A stretch of DNA of 64,000 nt from QHWK01 sp035259385 (GTDB lineage: Bacteria; Acidobacteriota; Vicinamibacteria; Vicinamibacterales; CAVVIG01), in NCBI GenBank assembly GCA_035259385.1, contig DATFWL010000659.1, forward strand, positions 6,006-70,005. The letters run 5' to 3'. This document shows positions 49,681-59,200 of the stretch, piece after piece. The position numbers were made by a program, and so were the translations under genes. The notes below the pieces were generated by a model, which saw only the letters and a list, made by a program, of their open reading frames with translations, had not been told where the DNA came from and did not search any database. Position 1 is the first letter of the stretch, and the number at the start of each line of letters is the position of its first letter.

Positions 49681-49876
49681 ATCGGGTCCACGAGGGCTGT
49701 CGATGAGCCCGCCGATTGCACATGGCTTCGCAACCTGATCGTCGCGACGGCTCATGAGGCCGGAGCCCGGAATGCGTCAAAACGACGTCCTTGAACGGTC
49801 GAAGCCCGCTCCGAATGTGTTGCGCCGATCCGGGCATTCGGGGCGCGGCACGAGCCGATCGCTGGAAGCGCGCAAT

Positions 49877-49976
49877 CGGCGGCTGCTCCGCGCGAGGGAT
49901 GCCATGGATCGCACCTTTGCGGAGCCGCTCTGCGTTCCTCGTCTCGCGCAGATTGCGGAAGTGTCCGAGGCGCCAC
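49877..49976 (+). pseudogene. Relic of an AraC-family regulator
   Basis: A plus-strand stretch of about 33 codons (LLRARDAMDRTFAEPLCVPR, then LAQIAEVSEA) matches the first helix-turn-helix of AraC regulators. The expected second helix is scrambled afterwards, suggesting a frameshift, and no sensor domain or start is present. The surrounding 49681-50105 region otherwise holds no gene that I can support. Confidence 0.5.
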
Positions 49977-50105
49977 ATTCGAATCGTGCAGCTGAAGGTC
50001 GGATCGTAAATGAGGAATCTCACCGTCGCCTGACCGCCACGCGAGGAGATCGCCGAGCGCGCACGGCGATCCCCTCTCCGGACGCCTCCCAAACGGGCGC
50101 TACTG

Positions 50106-51656
50106 CTATTTCTGCCGGAAGATCTCGTACACGTTGCCGCTCGACAGCGACACGACGTAGAGCGTGCCGGACGGGCTGGTCTGGATGTCGGTTCCGACGC
50201 CGAAGCCGGTGCCGAAGCGGAGCGATTCGCTTTCCGTCGGATCGAACTTCGCCGAGTTGTCCGCGACGCGATCGTCGAGCCGGTGATCGTCGACGCCGAT
50301 CTTTCGGCGGTTCCCGGTCAGGTTGAAGTGGAAGAGATACCCGGCGTCGAGCACTGGCGTTGCGGCGCCGACGAACAGGTCGCCGGAGTACTGCGGGCCG
50401 AGCCCACGCCCGTCCATGAACCCGATCGCCGCTGGCGCGACGGCAAACTTCCAGCTGAACTGCGGATCGACGTAGTGGGCGTTGGGCAGCATGAAAAGCC
50501 GCGCGCGCGCTTCCTCCGGCGTGTCCGCGATGTTGGTTGGCGGCCACCGCAGTTGCTGGAGATCACGCGCACCGAGCGTCGTTTCGATCTGCTTGAACTC
50601 CGCGACCCGCGAGATCGGTCCCATCACCTGCACCCAGCCGAGATTCGACCCGGGCTCGATGCGATTCACCTCGTCGAAGGTGTCGTCGCCGTTCTGCTCG
50701 TCCCACAAGTTGCCCGACTCGGGATCGAACGCCAAGCCGAAGCTGTTGCGCACCCCGTACGCATAGATCTTGTGGATGTTGGCGAGCGCTGCCGCCGATG
50801 CGGCTTGCGTCACATCGATGAACGGGTTGTCCGACGGCGTCGACCCGTCCTCGTTCAATCGGAGAACCACACCGGTCAGGTGCTCATCGTCGGGAGTCGG
50901 CCCGCCGAATTGATCGTCGGGGATGCCGGGACCAAACGGGCCGTTCACGAGGTTCTGCAACTGACCACGCCGCCCGTTGTCGCCGATGATGATGTACAGC
51001 TTGCCGTCGGGCCCGAATCGAATGACCCCGCCGTTGTGGTTGCCGCGCGCGCGCCCGTTCGTCTGGTCGAACTGAAACGCGTGCAGCGCGATGATGTTGC
51101 GGTCGAAGGTCAGCGTGTTCGTCGCGCCGTTCCAGACGAATCGATCGACGTGGTTTCCGAGCAGCGCCGTCGCGAGGACGTCTCCGCTGTCCGCTCCAGT
51201 CTGTGGCACGGCGGCGCAGTCGTGCTGGGGCGTATTGGGCGTCGGCGCTGCTGGCGTGAGGCACGTCCAGTACAAGTACACCCAGTGCGTCGTGGCGAAG
51301 TCGGGGTGGAGTGCGATCCCGAGAAGTCCCCGTTCGGAGTTGTTGTTGACGGCGAGGTCGAGAGCGGTGGCGACGACCGCGCCGTTGACGACACGCTTCA
51401 CGCGTCCTGTCGCCTTTTCGGTGATCAGGAAATCGTTTGCCCCCAGGAACGCCATCGTGACCGGAGACTGCAGACCCGACACCACGGTGCGTACACTCAG
51501 GTTCGAGTCGAGCACGACAGGTCCTGCGGGCGCCTGCGCGGCCAGGGGGCCCGTGAAGGAACGCGCGAACAGCCCGATCGCGAGCACTGCCGCGCTGGCA
51601 AGCAAGGTGAGCCGCGTCGTCGATCGACCGCGCTGAGTTCCAACGCTCGAGTGCAT
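50106..51656 (-). CDS. PQQ-dependent sugar dehydrogenase-like protein (glucose/sorbosone type)
   Basis: Exported protein of 516 residues from the ATG at 51656, with AGAGAGGA six bases upstream. A signal peptide (TRLTLLASAAVLAIGLFARS) leads to a six-bladed soluble-glucose-dehydrogenase-type propeller: VVSGLQSPVTMAFLGANDFLI, ERGLLGIALHPDFATTHWVYLYW, NHNGGVIRFGPDGKLYIIIGDN and EQNGDDTFDEVNRIEPGSNLGW. Residues HNGG carry the histidine expected to act as base. It probably oxidises sugars or sugar-like alcohols in the periplasm with PQQ, but PQQ use is inferred. It has an inserted loop with TAPTPNTPQHDC. Confidence 0.82.
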   Translation of the reverse strand: MHSSVGTQRGRSTTRLTLLASAAVLAIGLFARSFTGPLAAQAPAGPVVLDSNLSVRTVVSGLQSPVTMAFLGANDFLITEKATGRVKRVVNGAVVATALDLAVNNNSERGLLGIALHPDFATTHWVYLYWTCLTPAAPTPNTPQHDCAAVPQTGADSGDVLATALLGNHVDRFVWNGATNTLTFDRNIIALHAFQFDQTNGRARGNHNGGVIRFGPDGKLYIIIGDNGRRGQLQNLVNGPFGPGIPDDQFGGPTPDDEHLTGVVLRLNEDGSTPSDNPFIDVTQAASAAALANIHKIYAYGVRNSFGLAFDPESGNLWDEQNGDDTFDEVNRIEPGSNLGWVQVMGPISRVAEFKQIETTLGARDLQQLRWPPTNIADTPEEARARLFMLPNAHYVDPQFSWKFAVAPAAIGFMDGRGLGPQYSGDLFVGAATPVLDAGYLFHFNLTGNRRKIGVDDHRLDDRVADNSAKFDPTESESLRFGTGFGVGTDIQTSPSGTLYVVSLSSGNVYEIFRQK

Positions 51657-52291
51657 TCGCGTCCTCTCTTTGAAGGGTGATCGGCGACCGGTTGACGGAC
51701 CGGGGCCGCCGCTATCACAGTCCGCGGCGCTGTTGGCAAGACGGATGCCCCCTGCTCGCCGGAAAAGCACTCGTCACGGCTCACGGCTCCGCGCCCGGCG
51801 GGGGCCCGGTTCGCGGGCCACCCGCGAGCGAGCGAATTCTGCAAACGTCCTTTAAGTCAGCACGGTGATGCGATTCGGCGGTCAGCGCGCGAAGCAGTAG
51901 CTGCGGCCTGCGCCGCCGCGTTATCGGCACAGTTCTGATTCGCGTCGCCGAGATCCACTTCAGTCTGCCGACGCAGCTCGAGGGGCACGGGTGCGCCGTT
52001 CAGTTGGTCGTCGTATTCAACCTGACGTGCTTCGCGACGGAGAAGTATCACCACTTCGCGCTGCGGCCGCATCTCGACTTGACGGAAGCTCGCTGCGCTC
52101 AGCCACGCAGCCGATCCGACGGCACGACAATCGTGTCGCTTGCTATTAGAAGAGGCAGGAAGCGGGGCTTGTCGTCTGCCGAAGTGGCCGAGCACCTGGA
52201 GCGCGTCGCTCCGCCCGGTCGAGAGAGATTGGACGGACGTGCGAGCCCGGCTGCGCCGCGGGCTCGCGCGTCGTCCGATCCGAGTTGATTC
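51657..52291. other. 635-base intergenic region
   Basis: It lies between two minus-strand genes. I see no supported gene. Open stretches near 51857-52195 on the minus strand and 52004-52288 on the plus strand overlap, and neither has a recognisable fold or ribosome site. Some may be decayed coding sequence. Confidence 0.35.
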
Positions 52292-54079
52292 CTACCGAAT
52301 GACCGTATCGCTCGGCAACGCCGGCGCGCTGGCCGGTGGGAACCGATGGTGCGTGACCTGCTCGAACGCGTACGCGAGGCCGATTAACCGCGCTTCGCTG
52401 AACGCGCGGCCCGAGAACGTCACGCCTGCGGGTCCGTCCTTCGGGTTGAAGCCGGCGGGAAAGTCCGGCTGCGGCGCGACCGCCACGTTCTTGAACGTGC
52501 CGCCCGGCACGACGATGCTCGGAAAGCCCGCCTTGGCCGGCGTTCCCGCGAGACTGTTGCCCGACGCGAGGAACGCGTCGTAATCGTCGGCGGTGCCCGG
52601 CTGGCCGTCGGGTCCGTTCAGCAGCCCGAGGATGGCGCCGCGCGATCGCACGATGTCCTCGGCGCGATCCCGCCGGTAACGGGCCGTGTCGGCGCTGCCC
52701 GGCGAGATGTCGAACAGCTGCGAGAAGATCGCGAGGTCCTGGTCGTACTTCGTCGCGCCGGGACCGAACGCGATGTTGAAGTTGACCACATCCTCGAGCG
52801 ACTTGATCGGGAACGCGTTCCGCACGTGATCGGCGATGTACTGATTCAGATCGCGCTTGAAGCCGTAGTTCAGCACCGTCGAGCAGCGGAGCGCGGGCGG
52901 AGCCGGATCGCCAGCAGGCGGATAATTGCTCTGCGGCGGGCGCGACGGGCAGCCGCCGAGCTGTCCGGCCGCCAGGTTCACCTGCACGACGTCGACGATC
53001 GCGCCGTGAGCTCTGAGCACATTGATCGCGTTGTTCATCACATCTGCGCGATTCGCCGGGAAGATCGGGACGACGATGCGCGCGCCCTGCAGCGCGTTCG
53101 GATCGAGGAACTGCGTGTAATCGCTGAGACAGTTGCCGGGCGTGAGGCACGCTTCGGTCGCCGGGTCGTTCGGATCGAACCCGGCAATCGCGCCGAGCAC
53201 GATCGCCGCGTCACGCACCGTCCGCGCGAGCGGGCCGGCCGTATCCTGATCCCCGGTAATCGGGATGATGCCGTCGCGGCTGATCAAGCCAACCGTCGGC
53301 TTGATCCCGACCAGGCCGTTCGCCGTTCCGGGGCTGAGGATCGATCCGGACGTTTCGGTGCCGATGCCGACCGTCGCAAGGTTCGCCGCGACCGCGATGC
53401 CGGGGCCGGAACTCGATCCACCGGGCGTCAGCACCGGTCGGCCGTCGTTCAGTGGACGTCCGAGCGCATCGACGGCGGTCGGACCGGTGCGCGGATCGGG
53501 CCGCGGATCGTACGGGTTGTATCCGTACCCCGCGAGCGAGTTGTACCCGGCGGGCATGCCGTTGGTGAGGAAGTTGGCGAACTCCGTCATCGTCGCCTTG
53601 CCGATGATGATCGCGCCCGCGTCGACCAGCTTCCGCGTGACGAACGCGTCGGACCGCGGCACCGATCCCGCGAACGCGACCGATCCCGCCGTCGTCGGCA
53701 TGTCGTTCGTGTCGACGTTGTCCTTGAGGATGATGGGAATCCCGAACAGCGGTCCCTTCTGATGCCCCTTCGCGCGGCCGCCGTTGCCCTCGCGCGCGTC
53801 CTTCACGGCGCGCGCGTTGACGTGCATGTACGAGTTGAGATGCGCCGCCGTGGTCTTGCCGTCGTACGCGGCAATGCGGGCCAGATACATCTCCACGAGC
53901 TGGTCGGCTGTGATGATGTCGTTCTGGATGGCCGACTGAACTGCGGGAATCGTGGTCTCGAGCAGGTCGAACCGGCCCGATCCGGCCTTCTTGCCGGCCG
54001 TGAGCTGCGTCGAGACGCCCACGAGCACAACCGCGACAATGGGGCCCAGCATGCCGACGACGAGACGAGCTCGTTTCAT
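52292..54079 (-). CDS. Amidase signature family protein, exported
   Basis: Protein of 595 residues from the ATG at 54079, with GGAG before it. A hydrophobic signal-like segment (RARLVVGMLGPIVAVVLVGV) suggests export or anchoring. The Ser-cisSer-Lys triad is visible: lysine in PIILKDNVDTNDMPTTAGS, the glycine/serine loop LTPGGSSSGPGIAVAANL, and the nucleophile region GIGTETSGSILSPG. It hydrolyses an amide, but substrates of this group are broad. It has several insertions relative to GatA-like amidases, including a Pro-rich stretch (NPYDPRPDPRTGPTAVD). It is followed on the same strand by no close partner; upstream lies a relic-rich region. Confidence 0.85.
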   Translation of the reverse strand: MKRARLVVGMLGPIVAVVLVGVSTQLTAGKKAGSGRFDLLETTIPAVQSAIQNDIITADQLVEMYLARIAAYDGKTTAAHLNSYMHVNARAVKDAREGNGGRAKGHQKGPLFGIPIILKDNVDTNDMPTTAGSVAFAGSVPRSDAFVTRKLVDAGAIIIGKATMTEFANFLTNGMPAGYNSLAGYGYNPYDPRPDPRTGPTAVDALGRPLNDGRPVLTPGGSSSGPGIAVAANLATVGIGTETSGSILSPGTANGLVGIKPTVGLISRDGIIPITGDQDTAGPLARTVRDAAIVLGAIAGFDPNDPATEACLTPGNCLSDYTQFLDPNALQGARIVVPIFPANRADVMNNAINVLRAHGAIVDVVQVNLAAGQLGGCPSRPPQSNYPPAGDPAPPALRCSTVLNYGFKRDLNQYIADHVRNAFPIKSLEDVVNFNIAFGPGATKYDQDLAIFSQLFDISPGSADTARYRRDRAEDIVRSRGAILGLLNGPDGQPGTADDYDAFLASGNSLAGTPAKAGFPSIVVPGGTFKNVAVAPQPDFPAGFNPKDGPAGVTFSGRAFSEARLIGLAYAFEQVTHHRFPPASAPALPSDTVIR

Positions 54080-54344
54080 GCGCTCTCCTCTCTGCAGTGA
54101 TGAGGACCCGCTAGACGGTTCCACACGCGACGCTCGGATGCGTGTCGCCGTGTCGAGAGCGCCCGTCCGGTGGTCCTCGGCGCGCGACGCGCGCGAAAGA
54201 ACATAGCGGCGGGTTGTGAGCGCGCGGATGGTATCACCCCGCGCCTCCGCGCGATGCATCTTTCTTTCTTCACGGAGACGCGTCGAGTGGCGCGGAATGC
54301 GGATGCGCGCGCGGCGGCTGAACTATTGCGATTATGCATGAGCT

Positions 54345-54720
54345 GATTTGCGCCATCCAACAGGCTCTCACTCCAATCCTTCTTCACCTTCCGCAGGAAC
54401 GGCATCGCGTCCTGCCTGCCGGTGCTCGTGTAGTAATCGCCGAGCGGGATCGTGGCATCGACGAAATTGATGAAGGCGCCGTCGGTGTGCGGCTTCATCG
54501 TGTCACGAACGTTCTCCACCCATGCGATGCAGCGATCGTCGAGCTCGGGCGCGTCCGGCTGCCACCACGCCTGATACTGCAGCAGCACGCCGCGATCGCG
54601 GAACACGAACGAGCTGGGCTCGCGCTCCTTCCTGATCTCGCCGCCGAGACTGTGCAGGCTCACGTACTGGCGCGATCCTTGTCGTAATCGGGATCGCCCG
54701 GACGAACGATCTTTATGTGC
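54345..54720 (-). pseudogene. Internally deleted berberine-bridge-type FAD oxidase
   Basis: Minus-strand remains. The N-terminal piece HIKIVRPGDPDYDKDR sits in one frame (54672-54720). It joins directly, in another frame, to a C-terminal piece: YVSLHSLGGEIRKE, FRDRGVLLQYQAWWQPDAPE, WVENVRDTMKPHTDGAFINF and LRKVKKDWS. These are the first and last parts of a BBE-type oxidase. The whole FAD-binding core is missing at about 54672, and the first frame ends in TGA soon after. This is a clear deletion-frameshift pseudogene. Confidence 0.75.
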
Positions 54721-54852
54721 GCCTCCGCGGTGCTGTCTGATGTTTCGACCGCCGATCTGACTGAACCTCCGACACGTCGCCGTTGTAGATATAATCGCCC
54801 GTTCATTCGTGTCTCTGGTCTCAGGTTCCCGCCTCGATCCGCACGAAGTCCT

Positions 54853-54996
54853 GGCGCTGGTCTGGACCGGCAGGATGGGGAGGTATACCGAGCACCCGAC
54901 CCTCGCCTCGGTCGAGACGTGGCCGTCACGATCCTCGCTGCGAGATTCAGCTCGGATCTCGATCGTCTCAGTCGGTTCAAAGCTCGGGGACGCTGA
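54853..54996 (+). pseudogene. Serine/threonine kinase N-lobe relic
   Basis: About 47 codons read DGEVYRAPDPRLGRDVAVT then ILAARFSSDLDRLSRF, matching the glycine-loop and ATP-lysine region of Pkn2-type kinases. The expected lysine after AV is threonine, the glycine loop is damaged (RQDGEVY), and a stop follows. It is a dead fragment. Confidence 0.65.
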
Positions 54997-55005
54997 CCAC
55001 TGATC

Positions 55006-55971
55006 ATGTGGCGTTGTGCCCGTGTGGCGGCATTCGTCGGTGCTGTCGTGTTGGCGCTCGCGCCGATGACGCGGGCGCAAGAGCCGGCCGCGCAATCGTC
55101 TGAGCCGCCCACGCCACAGCCGGAAGGCGGTCAGTCGCCACCGGTCGCTGAATTCATCGGACCGATCGGCAGCGTGTTCCTTCCCGGTTTCGGGCAATTC
55201 CTGCAGGGCGACATCGTTCGCGGCACCGTCTACCAGGGCGTCTTCCTCGCGGGCTGGACGATGTCGCGCGCGGCCCTGAACGGCGGACGGGTGTCCATCT
55301 CCGATTTCAGGACGTTCGATGGAAGGACCGAATGGGGCGTGTGGGCGCAACAACTTCGGGGCACGGCCGGGTCGATCAGCGCGTACGACGCGTTCCGACG
55401 AGCCCTGCCGGCGCTTCAGAAGCCTGGAAGGTACGCGTTCGTGCGCGAATCCGATTCGATCGCCAGCGTCATGCGCGCCCCCATCCACGTCACGTTTCTG
55501 AAGGACCCACTCACGTACCTGCCGATCGCGCTCATTGCCGTTACCTCGTTCGCGCGACGCGTAGCGGGACCCTCGGCGGGTCGGGAGTTCGCGTCAACGC
55601 CGGGCCATGACATCGCCTTTGCCGCGGCCCTGGCCTACAACGCCGGCATTGGCGAGGAGATGGTGTTTCGCGGCTATCTCATGCCGGTGCTCCAGCAGCA
55701 CCTCGGTGATCGCGCGTGGCTCGCGAACGGACTCCAGGCACTCGCGTTCGCTGCCGATCACGGCGAGTTCAGTCCGTCGGCCTTCGCCGCGCACGCGGGA
55801 TACGGTTTGTATGCGGGCTTCGTGGTCCAGCGGAATCGCGGCAGCCTGCGTCAAGCAGTATTCAACCATTTCGTTTGGGATCTCATTGCCGTTTCCGGGG
55901 CGTTTCTGACTCGTCAGCGAGATCGGACAGGCGCGCAGCTGTCGCTGCCGGTCATGACCGTGACCTTCTGA
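55006..55971 (+). CDS. CPBP-family intramembrane protease (CAAX-like)
   Basis: Protein of 321 residues with a signal-like N-terminus (CARVAAFVGAVVLALAPMTRA). The CPBP motifs are EExxxR in EEMVFRGYL (Glu217, Glu218, Arg222), a histidine in ADHGEFSP (252) and NHFVWD near the end. These are the active-site residues of CAAX-prenyl and bacteriocin-immunity proteases. The N-terminal third (GSVFLPGFGQFLQGDIVRGTVYQG) resembles small membrane proteins with a GxGQ loop and is not part of the protease core. The mRNA starts ten bases after a kinase relic. It may process membrane proteins or confer immunity; no partner is evident. Confidence 0.75.
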   Translation: MWRCARVAAFVGAVVLALAPMTRAQEPAAQSSEPPTPQPEGGQSPPVAEFIGPIGSVFLPGFGQFLQGDIVRGTVYQGVFLAGWTMSRAALNGGRVSISDFRTFDGRTEWGVWAQQLRGTAGSISAYDAFRRALPALQKPGRYAFVRESDSIASVMRAPIHVTFLKDPLTYLPIALIAVTSFARRVAGPSAGREFASTPGHDIAFAAALAYNAGIGEEMVFRGYLMPVLQQHLGDRAWLANGLQALAFAADHGEFSPSAFAAHAGYGLYAGFVVQRNRGSLRQAVFNHFVWDLIAVSGAFLTRQRDRTGAQLSLPVMTVTF

Positions 55972-56053
55972 CCTGACGATGCGATTCGCATCGGCGCAGA
56001 CATTCGGTCTATGCGTCGATCGACGCGCTCGACGTCAGCCAGCACGGGCACAC

Positions 56054-56155
56054 GGCGTGGACGATCCGCACTCGAACTGCTGTCCAAAAAGAAACTTGGC
56101 GCAACGCCTCCGCGATCTCCGTCGCAATCTTCAGCGCCTCGTCGAGGCGCGAACG
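56054..56155 (-). pseudogene. Serine/threonine kinase catalytic-loop relic
   Basis: About 34 codons on the minus strand, RSRLDEALKIATEIAEALRQ then VRVRIVH, match the helix before the catalytic HRD loop of Pkn-type kinases (typically DEALRIA...IVHRD). The sequence after the IVH is scrambled, so the fragment is not functional. The rest of 55972-56223 holds no gene that I can support. Confidence 0.55.
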
Positions 56156-56223
56156 TAACGCCACCGCCGTGCGCAGGTGCCACGTGCAGAAACGATGTTC
56201 GAGTGACATGATCCGGGTGCGGG

Positions 56224-59200
56224 ATGATGTCGGGACGCGAACGACACGGCGTGTTCATCTCCTACGCGCGGCAGGACGGCGAGGCTGCGGCGCGCGCGCT
56301 CCACGCCCGGCTTGCCGCCGACGCCCCGGATCTGTCGACCTGGCTCGATCGCAACGACGTCGAGGGAGGCGTCGGCTGGTGGACGCAGATCGAGCAGCAG
56401 CTCGATCGCGCCGAGTTCCTCATCCTCGTCATGACGCCGGCGGCGCTGCGATCCGAGAACACCCGACGCGAGTGGCGGAGCGCACGCCAGCGCGGCGTCT
56501 GCGTGTATCCCGTGGTTGCCACTTCAGGCGACGGCATCGACTACGACGCCCTCCCCAGGTGGATGAGCAAGGCGCACTTCTACAATCCGGCCAGCGAATG
56601 GGAAAAGCTGATCGCGCACCTCCGCCGCGGCTGCCGGGCGACGCGGGTGCCGTTCATGGCGCCGCCGCTGCCGGCGAGCTTCGTGCCGCGGCCGCGCGAG
56701 ACCGAAGCCCTGATGGCGCTCCTGCACGCCCGCGACGCCGGCGCGCCCGTTGCCATCACCACGGCGCTGCGCGGCGCCGGCGGATTCGGCAAGACGACCC
56801 TCGCCGCCGCCGTCTGCCACGACGACCGCATCGTTGATGCGTTCGACGACGGCATTCTCTGGGTGACGTTGGGACAGACGCCGAACCTGTTGAACGAGCT
56901 CGTGAAGCTGTATGCCGCGCTCTGCGGCGAGCGTCCTCCCTTCGTCGATGTCGACGATGCCTCGCGCGAGCTCGCCGGCAAGCTCGAACACAAGGCGTGC
57001 CTGATCGTCGTCGACGACGTGTGGCATCCGGCGCATCTTGCGCCATTTCTGCTGGGCGCCGAAGGATGTGTCCGGCTGATCACGACGCGGTCGTACGACG
57101 TGGCCACCGAGGCGCGCCGCGTCGACGTGGACCAGATGCAACCGGAGGAAGCGGTTCAGCTGCTGGTGGCGCGTTCGGGCGCGTTTGTCGACGCGAAGGA
57201 ACCATTCGCGCGGCTGGCATCCCGGCTCGGCGAGTGGCCGCTGACCATCACGCTGGCGGGCTCGGCAATGCGTCAGCGGATCGAGCGGGGCGAGAGCGCC
57301 GCGAAGGCGCTCGAGTACGTCAGCCGGGCGCTCGACGCGCGCGGCGTCACCGCCTTCGATCGCGGCCAGCCGGCCAGCCGACAGGATGCGGTGGCCCGCA
57401 CGATTGGCGCGAGTCTCGATCTGCTGACCGCCGGCGAGCAGCAGCGCTGCGCGGAACTGTCCATCTTCCCTGAGGACGCGCTGATTCCACTCGACGCCGC
57501 CGCGGCGCTGTGGGACCTCGATCCGCTGACCGCCGAAGATCTCGCGCGCAGGATCGACGACGTCGCCCTCGTCCATTTCGACCTGCGGACCGGCACGCTT
57601 CGCCTGCACGACGTCCTGCGGAGCTTCCTCGCCGGTCGCATGGACGACAAGGCAGCCGTGCACCGAAGGCTGGTGACCAACTGGGGCGATCTGCAGACCG
57701 CTGGCGATCGTCTGTCTGCTGCGCATGCGGCGTACGTATGGCGACACCTGGGATTCCACATGCGCGGCGCCGGCCTCGAACAGGAATGGCGCAACCTGCT
57801 CGTCGAGCCGCCGTGGCTCGAGGGCAAATTGCGGGCGATCGGGCTTCACGCCGTGATCGCCGACTTCGAGGCGGCTCGCACGAATCCGGATCTGGCGATC
57901 GTGCACGATGCGCTGCGGCTCGCCGCGCCGATTCTCGCCACCGATCCCACGCAACTGTGCGCGCAGCTGTTCGGGCGGCTGCTGGCACGCACGGAGCCGG
58001 CGCTGATCGCGTTCCGCGAGCGCCTGCAGGGCGCGATCGCGCGGCCATGGCTGCGGCCGCTGCATCCGACGCTCGACTCACCGGGCGAGATGCTGCTGAT
58101 GACAGTGGCCGGGCATACGGGCGAGGTGACGTCGCTCGCGGATGTGCCGGCGGCGGGACGTCTCGCCTCGGCGTCGAACGACGGCACCGTGCGCGTGTGG
58201 AACCGCGCGACCGGCGATGCCGTGCACACGTTTTATCACCATCAGCATGGCGCGCGGGTGGTCGCGGCGTCGCGCGACGACGGCTTGATCCTGAGCGGCG
58301 GCGCCGACGGTCGCCTGTACCTCTGGGACGCTGTCTCCGGGGAAGGCCGCTCGGCGGCGTTCGTCGACGCCCGCGTGCCGGCGGTACTGGCGGCGGCGCT
58401 GTCGGCGGACGGCACGATCGCCATATCCGGCTCACGCGACGGCGTGATCCGCGTCTGGGACGTCCGGCAGCAGTCGCTGGGCGGCACGCTCGTCGGTCAC
58501 CGCGATCGGATCACGTCGCTGGCGATGTCGGCCGACGGCAGTCGCGCCGCGTCCGCGTCGGACGACGGCACGGTGCGCGTGTGGGATGTCGCCTCACGCC
58601 AGCTGACCTCGACGCTCGAGGGGCACACCGACAGCGCCACCGCGGTAGCGATGAGCGCGGACGGCAACCGGATCCTGTCGGGATCGGCCGATCGCACGGT
58701 GAAGCTGTGGGACACACACAGCGGCGCGTGCGTGCGGACATTTACCGGACATGCCGGAAGCGTGACGTCGGTCGCGCTTGCCGGCGCCGCACCGCGCGCC
58801 ATCTCCGGCTCCGCAGACAAGTCGGCGCTGCTGTGGGACCTGCAGAGCAGCGACCCGCTGACGAGGCTCGAGGGCCACGCCGATGCGGTGACCGCCGTAC
58901 TGATCGACGACGCCGGGACGCAGGCGACGACGGCGTCCGTCGACCGCACGATCAAGCTGTGGCGCCTCGATGGCCTGCGTCGGTGTGCGGTTGCCGGCGT
59001 GCACGCCGGGGACGTCACCGCGATCGTGTTCAACGGCGACGGCCGGCTGTGTGCGTCGGGCGGGAGCGACGGCCAGGTGATCGTCCGTGAGGCGGCGACC
59101 GGACGGATTGTCCGCGCCATCGCCGCGCACACGGCGACGGTGCGCTCGCTGGCGTTCTCCGAGGACTCCACCTGCGTCTTATCCGCTGGCCTCGACAGTC

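Noticed and set aside
51857..52288. Overlapping open frames on both strands
   Set aside because: Neither has a known fold, a ribosome site or a clear codon signal; left as intergenic.
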